NCBI GenBank assembly: GCA_037447655.1
Contig: JBBHKE010001377.1
Location: 62,001 to 126,000 of the forward strand
Direction of reading: 5' to 3'
Length of the DNA stretch: 64,000 nt
Source: Zygnema cylindricum
Lineage: Eukaryota > Streptophyta > Zygnematophyceae > Zygnematales > Zygnemataceae
Position 1 is the first letter of the stretch, and each line of letters starts with the position of its first letter. Position numbers and translations under genes: made by a program. Below the pieces are notes generated by a model that saw only the letters and a list, made by a program, of their open reading frames with translations, did no database searches and was not told the origin of the DNA. Shown in pieces: positions 24,323-35,929 of this stretch.

Positions 24323-24607
24323 TGTTGAAGTACGAAAAGTGTACCGCTCGATACCCGAAATTGTGGTAAAAACCACATGAAAACCTATATAAAATTGGAC
24401 CCACCAGCATAACATCTGAGCTGGTGGTACAGTGGTTAGTACATTCACAGCTACAGTGAAAGGTCCCAGGTTCAAATCCTGGCCGGTGGTACAGTGGTTA
24501 GTACATTCACAGCTATAGTGAAAGGTCCCAGGTTCAAATCCTGGCCGGCTCATCAATCCCTTTATTGGGATCGTCCATTCTATCCCCCGATTCTAAAAAT
24601 CTTAACA
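24323..24607 (+). repeat. TRIM LTR 2 (285 bp) with duplicated tRNA-like unit
   Basis: Identical in layout to LTR 3 but longer by 62 bp, because the block from GGTGGTACAGTGG to the T arm is tandemly duplicated. The second unit has one change in the anticodon loop (AGCTATA). Confidence 0.9.
24418..24551 (+). other. Dimeric tRNA-like unit in LTR 2
   Basis: A first unit with acceptor GAGCTGG runs into a second one after CCTGGCC. Only the outer acceptor strands (GAGCTGG and CCGGCTC) are complete, so the pair could share one acceptor stem. Both units keep the D, anticodon and T stems. Confidence 0.8.
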
Positions 24608-24673
24608 TGGTATCAGAGCAAGGGGGACTAGGTTTACATGGACAATTATGACCGGCTACCTCTCGAAGGGGGG
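24608..24673 (+). promoter_or_regulatory. TRIM interior 2: primer-binding site and polypurine tract
   Basis: Same 66 bp as interior 1 with a single A for G in the purine tract (TCTCGAAGGGGGG). Confidence 0.9.
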
Positions 24674-24896
24674 TGTTGAAGTACGAAAAGTGTACCGCTC
24701 GATACCCGAAATTGTGGTAAAAACCACATGAAAACCTATATAAAATTGGACCCACCAGCATAACATCTGAGCTGGTGGTACAGTGGTTAGTACATTCACA
24801 GCTACAGTGAAAGGTCCCAGGTTCAAATCCTGGACGGCTCATCAATCCCTTTATTGGGATCGTCCATTCTATCCCCCGATTCTAGGAATCTTAACA
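24674..24896 (+). repeat. TRIM LTR 3 (223 bp)
   Basis: Closest to LTR 2 upstream of the tRNA-like unit. Near the end it has TCTAGGAATC in place of TCTAAAAATC, and one acceptor-stem change in the tRNA-like unit. The GGGGG target copy follows directly. Confidence 0.9.
24769..24840 (+). other. tRNA-like cloverleaf in LTR 3
   Basis: Same fold as in LTR 1 with GAGCTGG at the 5' side restoring the first acceptor pair. One acceptor pair is broken (ACGGCTC at the 3' side). All other stems are intact. Confidence 0.85.
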
Positions 24897-25141
24897 GGGG
24901 GCAGAGGTCGCAAAAGTCAAAAAAAGTCAAACCCGAAACCGACCGTTTTTTTTTCAAAATCTGAGTAACCGACGCCCGACCGAGTTTTGTCACGCTCCAA
25001 AATTGTTAACCGTTAACCGACCGTCGTTTACGAAAAAAAAAATTAACCGAAACTCGATTTCTAGCGACTGACCGTGCTCGCCTGTAACCGAAAAGGTACA
25101 AAATTACAACGCTCATTGTTATTAACGTTAAGCATTTATTA

Positions 25142-25772
25142 CACCGCGAATCGTAATCATCGTAAATAAATAATTAATGTTATCCATTCCAATGTAGATT
25201 TTTTCGTTTTTTCAAAACAAAGTTGTACTCTAGTTTATCAATAACTCTAATTTAGGTTTCTGTCAGTAATAATTATCCGCTTTACAAAATCTGACAAACG
25301 TACAATTTAATGTCATAATTATCCGATTTCTTAGGTACACACACAAAATCTGACAAACGTACAATTTCACGTCATTATGACGTTTCCACTACGCGGTTTG
25401 TGAAAACGTACAATTTCACGTCATAATTATCCGATTTTTAGGTACACATACAAAAACTGACAAACGTACAATTTCACGTCATTATGACGTTTGCACTACG
25501 CGGTTTGTGAAAATGCAATTACATCATAACGGCATGTACTAAATCATCTTTTGTACTTTTGTCGTTAATACGGTACAATTTTGCACGGTCAGACACCGAT
25601 CGTAAGCCACACTATTTAAAACGGCACTATACTAAAGTTGTTAACGTTGATTTAAAAACTACATTAAATAATGTAAAGAAAAACTTAGAGTTATTTACTA
25701 TTTATAAGGTTTTTGGGTCAGAATTCGTGGTGACGGAATTAGCGTTAAAAACGCTAATTACGATTCGCGGTG
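25142..25772. mobile_element. TA-flanked MITE inserted in the long hAT (copy 3)
   Basis: Perfect 16-bp terminal inverted repeats (CACCGCGAATCGTAAT) with TA on both sides (25140-25141 and 25773-25774). It is longer than other copies because it holds a direct duplication: the block GACAAACGTACAATTTCACG with TCATTATGACGTTT occurs two to three times between 25285 and 25510. The short open frame inside has no family pattern. Confidence 0.82.
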
Positions 25773-26372
25773 TAGTGTTAATGGAAAATTATGATTAATG
25801 ATACTATTTAATGCAAAGAGACGTGGCAGGTTATAGTCCACGTCTTTAAATAATATTCTTAACTTTATTTTGTGATGTTAATGTTTATTCTCTCGCAAAT
25901 CTAATTTTTTCGCTACAATTTTTCGGACAGTTTTTCTTTCAACTACAATACTATGTTATGAATTATGCAAAAAAGGTAAAGTTTTAATTATGAATGTTTA
26001 CAAAAAAAGTCATAGTTTTTCACATAGAAAATCAATTAGCAAGAAACACATTGTGATGAGCAAAAAAATCAAAACATATTTTGTAGTATCAAATATATGA
26101 AAAATCAAATCACAACCGTGTCCTATTTTCGACTCTATGATACAAATTCTCAACCTCAAACCTAAAATTTACACAAAATATATAAATCTAAATGTGGTAT
26201 AAATACTTCGCTTTGGTATTTTGGTAAAAATAAACATTCCGGTTTAAGAAAAAAAATAAAAAAACACTAGAAAAATTGTGAAAATAAAAAAATAAATAAA
26301 GAAAAAAATATACATATGTATAACTAATACTAAAAAAATAACAATAATTAGAAAACAAAACAAAACAAAAAA

Positions 26373-28624
26373 CTATGCATTTAAAAGATCTCGGTTGGAT
26401 CTAACACATAAAAGATCACTAACAATTGAAGCCGCTAGTGTGCTCCTCTTCTTTGTTATCGTGTTCCCGGCATCCGAAAAATTGCATTCCGACATGGAAC
26501 TAGAAGCCGAAATAGCTAGAATAGATCTAGCAACACCGGCTAGAATAGGAAATCCTCCATCTTTCGCACGTACATATGATTTCTTTTTCCACCATTGAAG
26601 TATGTTAAAGTTCAATCTTTCGTCGTTGGTTAATTTTAAATCAAAATAACATTTCAATTCGTCTCTAACGAGCGTTTTTTTGTCGGTGGTAATAAAAACC
26701 TCATTTTCGTCATCGCTCTCACCAAAAAAATTGTGGAAACCGTCCATGTTTTGCGATATTTTTCGTTTTTTTGTAATACGTTGAGGACTACCGAAATCAA
26801 CTTCATCACCTAGGTAGTTAGCAAGTTCTCGAAGTTTGACCCTAGTGCTTTCAATTTCGGTTTTCGATACCCCAATTATTTCAAGCTTTTGTTTTTGTCG
26901 GGGATCTAAGAGAGCCGCGATAATATGATACTCATGAAGGCCCCACTTCGGTAACGTAAATTTCATAAAAAGTTCTTTCAATTTTTGCAAGTTTGGGGAA
27001 TCGGCCGGGCATTCTTTTTCACCGTCATTGTAAGATGTTTTTCTTATCTTACAATGGTTATGCAGAGATGTTAGTTCAAACAAAACCAAATGTAAAGTTG
27101 GTTCTTTGAACTTTTCCAGCTTTAGGGTCGCTTCTTGAAACCTTTCCAAAAATCGAATAAGTTCGGTAAGGTTAGTCTTATCGATACAAGCAAAAAGTAT
27201 CAATTTATTTTTTGCTTGAGTGATTGGTCCTATCTCATTGAATGCATCATAAATACTCTTAAGCATTCGGAGCAAAGAATTCCACCGCTTTGCGTTTTTG
27301 GTGTTTTAAAGTGTTTTTCAAAAGATTTTGTAAATTACTATGTTTAAAAAACGTGACCAATGATTTACACGCGTCAACTAGATCAAACAATTCAAGAACT
27401 TCCACATCATATTTGTATTTTTTGGAAGTTCCGCTCTTGTTTAAAATCGTTGTCATAATTGTAGCAATTTTATGGTCCACGCAAGGTATGAAAGAAAACA
27501 TACTCTGTAGACCTTCAGCCGCACACATGTTAGAGCCACTATCGGTCACAACAGAGCAACGATTTTGCAAAACATCAAAATTGGACATTTCAAAATTGGT
27601 CAAACAATTTTTGAAAGCCGTTAAAACATTTTTTCTCGGTATGTTTTTCCTCCGGAAAATGATCGACTTGAAGCGTCCGAGCATGAAGTTTAAATTCTTT
27701 GTCAATAAAATGAGTCGTTACTGACATGAATGAGGTTCTTTTTATTGTCTCGGTCCAGAGATCGGTTGTAAATGCGACGAAAATATTGTTATCAACATTT
27801 TCTTTAAGTTTTGGGATGATCAAACTACGAATATCTTTGGGAGAAGATATAATGTAGTTTTTTACGCCATTGGCGGACGGGAGTAGTTGGTCGATGTCAA
27901 CACTTTTGTTGGACGAAACACCAACATCAAATAATGCTTGACAAAATGCTTGAAAACCTGGGAACAAAAAAAAAAGAATAAGAAAATAGCATACAATTAT
28001 TAACCATGATCAATAAATAAGGTTTATATCAAAAGAACATCATGACAAACCAAATAATAATAAAAAAATAAAAATAAGCGTACGAATATAAATTATAGAT
28101 AAGAAAATAGTGATGAAGCTCAACAATAAAAGTTTAGTAACAAAACAAGTTATAATGACATATACATTAACGCCATCCTGAATGGAATTCAAAATAAATC
28201 ATACTTGAACCGTCGACCATTGAAAATGGTCGAAGTCCTCGCAACACATCAACGCCACCATTTTCACATTTTTTTTTCAGTCACTTGTTTTCGCCTCGGT
28301 TTTTGAAAGAAAATTACGAAGAATTCCTCTAGAACTATCCATGTCGCCCAAAGCTAAACATGTGTGAGTATTAATTGTTGAAGTACCGTTTGTTGACTTG
28401 TATTGATAAACTACGAAACATGTATTACAAGCCACTAAACCTCCCCCCTTTACTATGTATTTGTTTGATGTTTTAGTTTCATAGACATGTTCAAATTTTT
28501 TCCAACAACTTGAAGTGGCCCTGCTTTCTTTCACTAGGTAATACTGAACATTTTCACCATTTTTTGATTTTTGAAGTTCGTTTTGGATTGTAGTTTTAAG
28601 AGAAGCGAGAATGCTTTTGTCCAT
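26373..28624 (-). pseudogene. hAT transposase with BED zinc finger, frameshifted
   Basis: The first exon (28624 to about 28285) encodes a BED-type finger: CWKKFEHVYE, then VACNTCF and H-x-C at NTHTC. A probable intron follows (donor GTGACT, acceptor TTCCCAG near 27962). The next frame includes FTTDLWTETIKRTSFMSVT, the conserved DxW region. Frame changes near 27640 and 27290 break the protein; the latter splits the typical RWNSLLRMLKSIYDAF. The last frame (27275-26373) ends with the hAT dimerisation region (FPILAGVARSILAISASSS, SECNFSDAGN). The gene is therefore non-functional as it stands. Confidence 0.88.
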
Positions 28625-29318
28625 TTTGGTGTATGACTAGGTTTTGTTTAAATTGTGGTCAAGTTTTTCTAGCTTAAAGAGCATTCTCATTTATCGATTT
28701 ATTGTTTGAAACATGTGAGTAAGCTAATAATTAGGATTTCTCTTGGGAAATTGACGTAATAATTGATTTATTAACTAATAATGACTACATGTCGCGTGAC
28801 ATTGACATAATAATATGATATATTTGTGGAAACGCGGTATAAAACGCATAATTAGCACTTTGCAATAATGTACGATGTATGAGTAAGCCAATAATTACGA
28901 TCTGTCGCGTTATATTGATATAATAATTTGACATACTTTTGGAAACACCGCATAAAGTGCATAATTAACACTTTTCAATAGATTACGATTTGCGGCCCTA
29001 ATCTTTTTGTAAGATTCGCGAAATGAAGTGTTAGTACCGTGTCAGATTTGCGACGCTAATCATGATGCCACGTACTTCCACGATACCAAAAGTACAAAGA
29101 ACGGTAATGTTGGAAAAAAAAAGTACAAAATTTTCATTTTTTTTAGTTTTTTGTTTGACCGACCGTAACCGACCTTTTTTTTTTTCCTGGTTAGTCAACC
29201 GACCGTAACCGCCCGACCCCCAAAATTTGGCAACCGAATCCGTTCCGGATCCGGCGCGGGCGGTCGGTTAACTGTCGGTCACGGTTTCGGTTGACCGTTT
29301 GCGACCTCTGGCGGGGGG

Positions 29319-29590
29319 GAGGGAGAAAGAGGGCAAGGGGGAGGAAGAAGAAGAGGGGGAGAGAGAGGGCGAGGGAGAGGAAGAGGAAAATGGAAGAGGG
29401 AGGGCGAGGGAGAGGGAGAGTAAAGGAGAGGGAGAGGGAGAGGGAGAGGGAGAGGGAGAGGGAGAGGGAGAGTGAGAGGGAGAGGGAGGGAGAGGAGGGA
29501 ATATGAAGTGGGGTAGGGGGAGGGGGAGAAAGCGAGAGAGGGAGAAAGAGAGAGAGGGAGAGGGAAGGAGATGGAGAGGGGGGAATATGA
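29319..29590. repeat. GGGAGA purine microsatellite
   Basis: Long run of (GGGAGA)n and variants on the plus strand, starting directly at the right target site of the hAT stack. Open frames across it are artefacts. Confidence 0.9.
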
Positions 29591-29619
29591 ACTGAGTTGA
29601 AAATATAATAAAAAAACCG

Positions 29620-30227
29620 CCATTTTTGCAATATCCTCAAAAACTTTCTGCGTTAACTTTTCTGAAATAAATTTATTTCCTCCTTCCGTCGCATTTCTAA
29701 ACTTAATTTATTTAAATGACCAATTCTTCATACTGAAAAAATCGTTCCGTTACAATCGTCATACACACAAAATCACAAATTTATCCATCATTATTTTAAC
29801 ATCGTCGACAAAAATCTTTTAACAATAGGAAAAAAATGCTTCTTTTTATTGGCGATGGTCAAAATGGCCATCCAATATACAAAGAAAAGGAACAATTTTG
29901 TTTCCTTTTTCTATTCACACTATTTCCAAAATCGAAGCTTATCCTTAATTCCTTAAAGCCCACACCATTTAGTGGGCTCCCTCTCGCTCCTCTCCCCTTT
30001 TCTATACCCTATTTGTTTAATTAAATAAAGTATACAGAAAATTAAATTCTCAATCTCCCCCCAATTCACAATTTCCGAGTCATTTTTGCTAATTTAACCA
30101 CCGTTTTTTTTCAGCTCCTAAATAACTTTGGGACAAAAATGATACCATTTTAGCTACAAATTTAAATGCCAATTTAATACCGTTTAAAATACCACATTCA
30201 ATAGCATTTAAATACAGATTTTTGAAT
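29620..30227. other. Intergenic, nothing recognised
   Basis: AT-rich DNA between the purine repeat and the stop codon of the minus-strand gene. It should include that gene's 3' UTR. Confidence 0.5.
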
Positions 30228-33200
30228 CTAGTTTCCTGCAATCTTGGCGATATATGAACCCCAATTGGCATCCTGTGCTCTTGGCCCTCCTAAAGTTGTA
30301 AGTCCAGCAATCCAAAAATTCCCTTCCTCGTCCGAACAAGAAGCGAAATAATCTCCCCACCTCGAAATACTATTTCCGTTCATATCGGGTAATCCCGTAA
30401 ATCCGTCTGTCGGTTCTTTTCCTTTGTAAACGACAAAATATTTTTGAGTTCGGTAGGGCTTCCTTCGGATAAAAAAAACCCCAATCGAGGGATAAAAAGA
30501 AGGTCCGGAGAGAGCAAAAACTACCATTGCTCTATTTTTATTAAAAATAACCGAAGGATAAAAAGCCCAAGAACCGGGAATCGAAAATCGCCCTTCACCA
30601 ATTCTACGACCGGTAACTCTTCCGTTTTTTGGTGAAATCCAAGGAGATATCGCGACGTAAACTATTCCTGTGGTATACTTTCTCATAGAAGAATCGAAAA
30701 CATCGGTTGCGAAAGAACCCATTAATGTACCCTGAAAAACAAGGAAAAAAAAATTAAAGAATCTTTCAAGAAAAAACAATGAAAAAGCAATGAAAGTCGA
30801 AACAAAATTTGATGAAACATTGAAGAAAACAAAAGCCAGTTAAATGAGTTACAAGAAGAAACACTCAAAATGTGAAGGCTAAGAAGCAAAAGAGCAACGC
30901 ATCAAGAACTTTCGTTTTTCGGCACAAAGGAAAAAGATACAAGCTTGATTTATTTAGTTGAAATACATAATCAGATGAAATATACACTTCTTCCCTTGAA
31001 ATATGCATTATTTGCTTGAAATGCATACTAATTTACTAGGAAAAATGTATTTCACTTGAAATCTACACTTTCTTTAAAACCAAATTTACACCTATTTTCT
31101 TTTGAACTTCAAAATAAACTTACATTTCCGTATATAACTTGCATCATCCGTGTATCTCCGGTATCCAAGTCAGAAATATCATCGGAGTACATATAGGTGA
31201 ATGGAGCGGAGCCGTTTTTCTGAACGGCTGAATGTCACGTAGAACATGTTGTCACGTTAGAAAAAAAAACCTCTATACATAAGTATCAATCTTTTTTTTT
31301 TGTTTTTTGTTGTTTTCTAAGTTTATTTGCCAGTCAAAAAAAAAGAAAAGTGATTGAAATATTATTGCGACACGTTCGCACCACATGTCTTATGATTAAG
31401 CACATAATTTTTCTGGTTATTTTAGTTTTCTCGGTTTTTTTTTTTTTTTTCTTGTCTGTCGAGAATTAGAGCTGAACATGACATAATGGTACTTTTGTGT
31501 TAAAATATTATATGTAATGGAAAACCCCAAATCCAAAAAATCTTACCTGGTGTAGTCACCGCAAGATACGATTCTGTAAAAATTGTCGTTCTACTGATCC
31601 GTAATTTGGGATTTGAAAAACGGAGAGACTGAGTGTTGGTCAAAGCCCAAAGCTCTACACCATTTTCGGTGTCCTCAGCATTATAAGTGCTAACTGGAAA
31701 AAAAAATAAAAATTGGGGATGTAAGGAGAGGGAAAAATTCACATGAAATCCGCAGAAAAGTAATCAATTTCGGATTTCTTCAGACAAAAAAAAGTAATTC
31801 CAATTTTTCAATATATTTTTTAAGAGGTCATACAAAATATTTTTTTGATTTTTTTTCGTTTCATAAGGAATTCAAATATAGAGTAATGTGGTAATTGTTA
31901 CTTATCAGAAATGATCTACTAAGAATCAATGCGAAAACACCGTTACATACGGCAGTATTGCGTTCCTCCGTTTTTCATGTCGGGTTTATAGTTAAACGGA
32001 ACAACGGCCGGTTGAACTCCGAAGGCGGCGTATTTTTCACTCTCAGCCAAATCCGGATCCGAAACAGTCTGTTTGCCTTGCAAAATAAATCCGTACGTTT
32101 CAGGGTTTCCGTCGAACCGTACCGCTACAGGGCTCTTCTTCCCAGATACGAGGTCCTGTCAATCAACATGGAAAGTATAAATTTGACATAGAAACGGTTA
32201 AACAAGTAAATTGAGAACCACAAATTTGACATAAAACGGTTGAATTCTAAGGCTTTGAACAAATTTGGACATGGAGTTCGTTTAAAGATGTAAGTATTGT
32301 ACCAAAATCGACATGGAATCGGCTAAATACGTGGGTTCAGAACCAAATTGATATTGAATCATTATCAAAAAAAGGGCTAAAAACAGAAAAAAGACAAACA
32401 AGTCACCCGGGTAAGCAAAAAATTGGTCATACATGGATACATTTATCGCTGAAACATGGAATTAGACCAAATTGAAATCAGTTTAGATTAACTATTTTTT
32501 GTTGGTGATTTCAATTTAATTCATAAAATAAGTGTTTTTGTCTTTTTGTGCATTACTTCACCGTTATTGTGATCTATAGTTATAACTAATACTACGAATC
32601 AAAAAAACAAAAAAAAAAAAACAACACAAAGACAACAAAAAAACATTAAAAGAAAAAAACCACACACAAAAAAACACAGTAATAAGACACAAAAACACAA
32701 AACATCAAATTCACACAAAAAGACATACAAAAGTAAAGTATGTTTGTCTTACCTGTTTACTGATGACTTGAAACTGAATTCCCACAAATGCATCCCCTAT
32801 GAGCGTAAAAGACTGCGAAGTTATTTGCACCCCATAATAATCAAATCCCACCATTTGATAATCCGGAAAACACGGACACGGACCCGATTTCGCATGTAAA
32901 CTGCCTGAATCCATTAAACTGCACAAAAAAAAAAAACATAAAAAATTACTATTACAATGTGTGTTTTTCCAATTTATTTTATTGGGTATGGACACGTTTC
33001 TCTACGTAAATCACCAGAATCCATGGACTCGTTGGAAAAAAGACGGAAAAAAGTGGGCAAAAAATGGGAAAAAAAAGTGGGAAAATGGGGACAAAGAAAA
33101 AAAAAAAAAAAACTCACTCTGCATTATATTTATAGTAATAAAAGCCCTTTAAGGGATTTGATCGTCGGCTCACGGCCACGAGTTGAAAAGCGTCATCTTC

Positions 33201-34383
33201 CGGAAATCGAGAATAATTGGAGAGGGAGGTACCCCAAATAAAAACAAAAAATCTTTTTGTAAGAGGATCGTAAAACGCCCTCGGGTCACTGTTAAGAAAG
33301 AATAGATAAATAAATGAATAAAGAAAGAAAGAAATAAATAAATAATTGAAAAGAGAGAGGGATTTTAGGAGAGGGGTAAAATTGGTATTTGGTATTTGGT
33401 TTTTTCGGACCGCTGTTAAAATAAAGAATGCATCTTGAAAACTGAATATTTGAAAAGGTAGGATAAGACAAAAAAAAAAAGATGATATTCGTCAAGACAA
33501 TACAAAAAAACAAGATAAAATAAAAGACAACAGAATAGGATAGGACAACATAAGATAAGACAAGAAATGTAAGAGAAGCAAAAATAAGACAATCAAAACA
33601 AGATAAAACAAAAATAGGCAAAATTCGTTAAGACAAACTAGGATAAATTCAAACAAGACAAGACAAGAAAAGGTATAGGACAAAAGAGGAGAAGAAAAAA
33701 CGACAAAAATCAGATAAGAGAACGAAAAACAAACAGGACATATTATTTTATGAGTTAATCTCGCTCTCCATTGCTTTTATTGCTTAATTTGCAATTATCC
33801 ACCGAAAAAAAAAAAAATACTCACGAAAGTTTGTTGCCAGCCACTACTCTTGACCCATCAATACTATAAAGTGGTGTCACATTAACTGAAGAGAAAAAAA
33901 AAAAAAAAAACGAAATAAGCAAAACAATAATTTAAACATAATTCAATATTTAAAAGAGAAATTGGCTTCAATTTTTTCGTTTTCCCATCTGAAATTGTGC
34001 TCAAAAATTCTCTTTTTTTTGCAATGTTTCCAGAATTTTTTTAAAAAATGGTGACAAATAATCTTCCATCTATTTCATGACTAAAAACATATCACTTTTG
34101 GTTTAAAAAAATAAAAATAAAACACTGTTCGACTAAAATTCAAAAAGATGTTAAAAGAAAACATTACAGATTCTAACAACAAGAATAAGAAGCAAAAAAT
34201 AAAAAAAGGGAGGGGAAGAGAAAAAAAGGTGAAAACCAGCAAAAAAGGAAGATCAAAGAAAAATAGAGAGAAAAAGAAGGGGAGGAGGAGAGAGAGGAAC
34301 CCACAAAATTCGTTAACAGAAGTGACATCTGTCACAGGTTTGCGAGTTTTCGCATGGAAAACTCGAATGGCGCCATTAACTGC
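30228..34383 (-). CDS. Multi-exon gene of an unnamed, secreted-looking protein family; 5' end not resolved
   Basis: Eight exons on the minus strand join in phase with GT-AG borders: 34383-34305, 33885-33825, 33288-33118, 32918-32753, 32155-31951, 31693-31547, 31227-31124 and 30731-30228 (stop). The order of motifs is VNGAIRVFHAKTRKPVTD, then DPRAFYDPLTKRFFVF, QLVAVSRRSNPLKGFYYYKY, PCPCFPDYQMVGFDYYGV, a middle region with YMYSDDISDLDTGDT, and ISRWGDYFASCSDEEGNFWI with NWGSYIAKIAG at the end. D-x-R-x-x-Y-D near the start and RWGDYxA...NWGT near the end are patterns I know from extracellular proteins of bacteria and algae with a propeller-like repeat character; I do not know an accepted name or function. 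Upstream exons were not found: (GA)n and element-like DNA lie there. Confidence 0.75.
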
Positions 34384-34389
34384 CTGATT

Positions 34390-34555
34390 GACAGAGAGAG
34401 AAAGAGGAGGATGAGAGGAGAGGAGAGGAGAAAGAGGAGAGAGAGATAGGAGAGAGAGAGAGAAAGAAGGCACGAGAGATGGGAAGGGAAAATGGTGGAT
34501 GAGAGTGAGAGAGGGGTAGAGAAAGAGAGGGAGAGAGTGACATAGAAGAGGGGAT

Positions 34556-34616
<61 letters not shown>
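34390..34616. repeat. GA-rich microsatellite
   Basis: Purine-rich DNA that becomes a pure (GA)n run at about 34558-34615. It lies immediately upstream of the first exon found for the 30-34 kb gene. Confidence 0.9.
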
Positions 34617-34617
<1 letters not shown>

Positions 34618-34719
34618 GCTTTTCAGGCACACTTTTATATTACCGAGGATTTCCGTACCCTTCCGACCCGTACTATTCTCAGATGACGGGGAAGAGAGCA
34701 CAACCAGACAAAAATATTA

Positions 34720-35900
34720 TAGAGTTTCCTCAACTGAACGAGACGCACTTTATTTCGCGCATAACAGAGGCCGGACGACAAAGTTCTACCGTCTGAAAGA
34801 TCGCAGTTCCGTTACATAACACTAGCTTCCACCAGCCCTAGTGGGGGGTACATTGTGGATTGCCACGTAGACTTCCGGACTAAAATCTAGATTATGCTGT
34901 TAGGTGTCTTTAGCAATTTAGTTCAAGTTCAGCTGATCAGTGGTCCATTTATTACATTAAGTCAAAGTTGGGCACTTCCGAGTCCTTTTATTACTTTGTC
35001 TTAAAACTGTGGAACAAATAATAACTTCCGGTCGCGGATCTAGCCGTAGTCAGAGGTCTAACTTTTTGCCCCAAGTGTAGTACACATTATTTTGTCTTAC
35101 GTCACTTCGGTTGCTGTTGCTTGCCGCTCATTGGCTAATAGCGTTGGTTTGACTTTTGGACCTGAAACTAGACAAGCGTTTGTTGTATAAGGAACTTGGG
35201 GCCAAAGGAGTCAGGTTGCTTTTCAGTAGTCTCTCCTATGAAAGCCCTCAGAAAATCCAACAAACCTTCTTTTAGAAGAATCTTTGTTTTGTTTTGACTC
35301 TATTGCCATCTTTGTTTTGGATCTGTCCATTGTGGGAATCATAGTTCGGGCTGGTAGTTGGCACTATCGTCCCTTTGGGTGACTTTTGGATTTTTTGCTG
35401 CTTGAAACTGAGAAGAGTCTAGTCGGTTCCGAGCGACGGACATCGAGGGTTGAAGGACTACCATACCTATTTACATTACCATTGGGAGAGAGTTCGCATT
35501 TTTCTCATAGTCATCGTAAATTGCCGGGTATGTTAAGCTTGCTTCGCCATCTTTAATATCTTCCATCTTATATTTTATTTCTATGGTCGAGATGATATTG
35601 TTAAATCTGAAAAAACCATTCCTATTTATTTATATAGGTCAACGTGGTAGTGCATTTGTGTATTCGCTTGTAGTTTCTTTTGCTTTGGCGTGAACTTCCC
35701 GGAGTAAAAGTGCAACTTCCTTGTATCGAAACAGTGGGTTTTGAGGGAACAAATGCTAGAGACTTCCCGTGGATAAAGTACAGTACTGAAAAGCCCACAT
35801 GTCTGCTCAGAAAAGAGGGGATAGGAGCTTTGACTTAGAAGTTCTCTTTGTGGAAGTGATCTTTAGTTACATTTATTACTTCTCGCTAGTCACATTTATC
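34720..35900. other. Non-coding leader-like region before the GC-rich segment
   Basis: No genes seen. A TATA-like TTGTATAAGG at about 35185 and a TTGGCACTATCGTC stretch at about 35358 could be promoter and primer site of an old LTR element, but no matching second LTR was found. Left as unexplained. Confidence 0.35.
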
Positions 35901-35929
35901 ATCATGGGGGGAGAGAATCTCCGGATAAT

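Larger units (their letters stand above)
24034..24896 (+). mobile_element. Tandem TRIM array: LTR-66 bp-LTR-66 bp-LTR, tRNA-like unit in each LTR
   Basis: Three LTRs (24034-24256, 24323-24607, 24674-24896) are separated by two interiors of exactly 66 bp. LTRs begin TGTTGAAGTACG and end CTTAACA. Each interior starts with the primer site TGGTATCAGAGC, perfectly complementary to the 3' end of plant initiator tRNA-Met, and ends in the purine tract TCTCGAGGGGGGG or a close variant. The array is flanked by GGGGG on both sides (24029-24033 and 24897-24901), a 5-bp target duplication. There is no coding capacity, so all proteins must come from an unrelated-looking autonomous element. Tandem arrays of this form are known for TRIMs and arise by unequal LTR recombination or from multimeric cDNA. 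Confidence 0.92.
24902..29310 (-). mobile_element. Long hAT element with BED-type transposase
   Basis: Ends are CAGAGGTCGCAAAAG at 24902 and, inverted, CAGAGGTCGCAAACGG at 29310, giving 13 identical terminal bases. The right flank GCGGGGGG (29311-29318) equals the left flank of the adjacent short hAT. Subterminal regions are rich in GACCGACCGT-type repeats on both sides. The interior holds a decayed transposase on the minus strand and a 631-bp MITE. AT-rich filler at 25773-26370 and 28630-28980 has no other feature. Confidence 0.88.

Noticed and set aside
24129-24840. Calling the cloverleaves real tRNA genes (nominal anticodon CTA)
   Set aside because: Position 33 is G instead of the near-universal U, the units lie inside LTRs with element signals on both sides, and one acceptor stem is broken. 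They are described as tRNA-like.
24183-24845. Minus-strand open frames with RPGFEPGTFH through the TRIM LTRs
   Set aside because: They read antisense through the tRNA-like T arm and repeat identically with each LTR; such frames are by-products of the repeat.
25559-25798. Small gene inside the 25.1-25.8 kb MITE
   Set aside because: It overlaps the terminal inverted repeat and has no recognisable motif or partner.
29191-29640. Long Ser/Leu/Pro-rich frames at 29.2-29.6 kb and 34.1-34.7 kb
   Set aside because: They are translations of purine microsatellites on the opposite strand.
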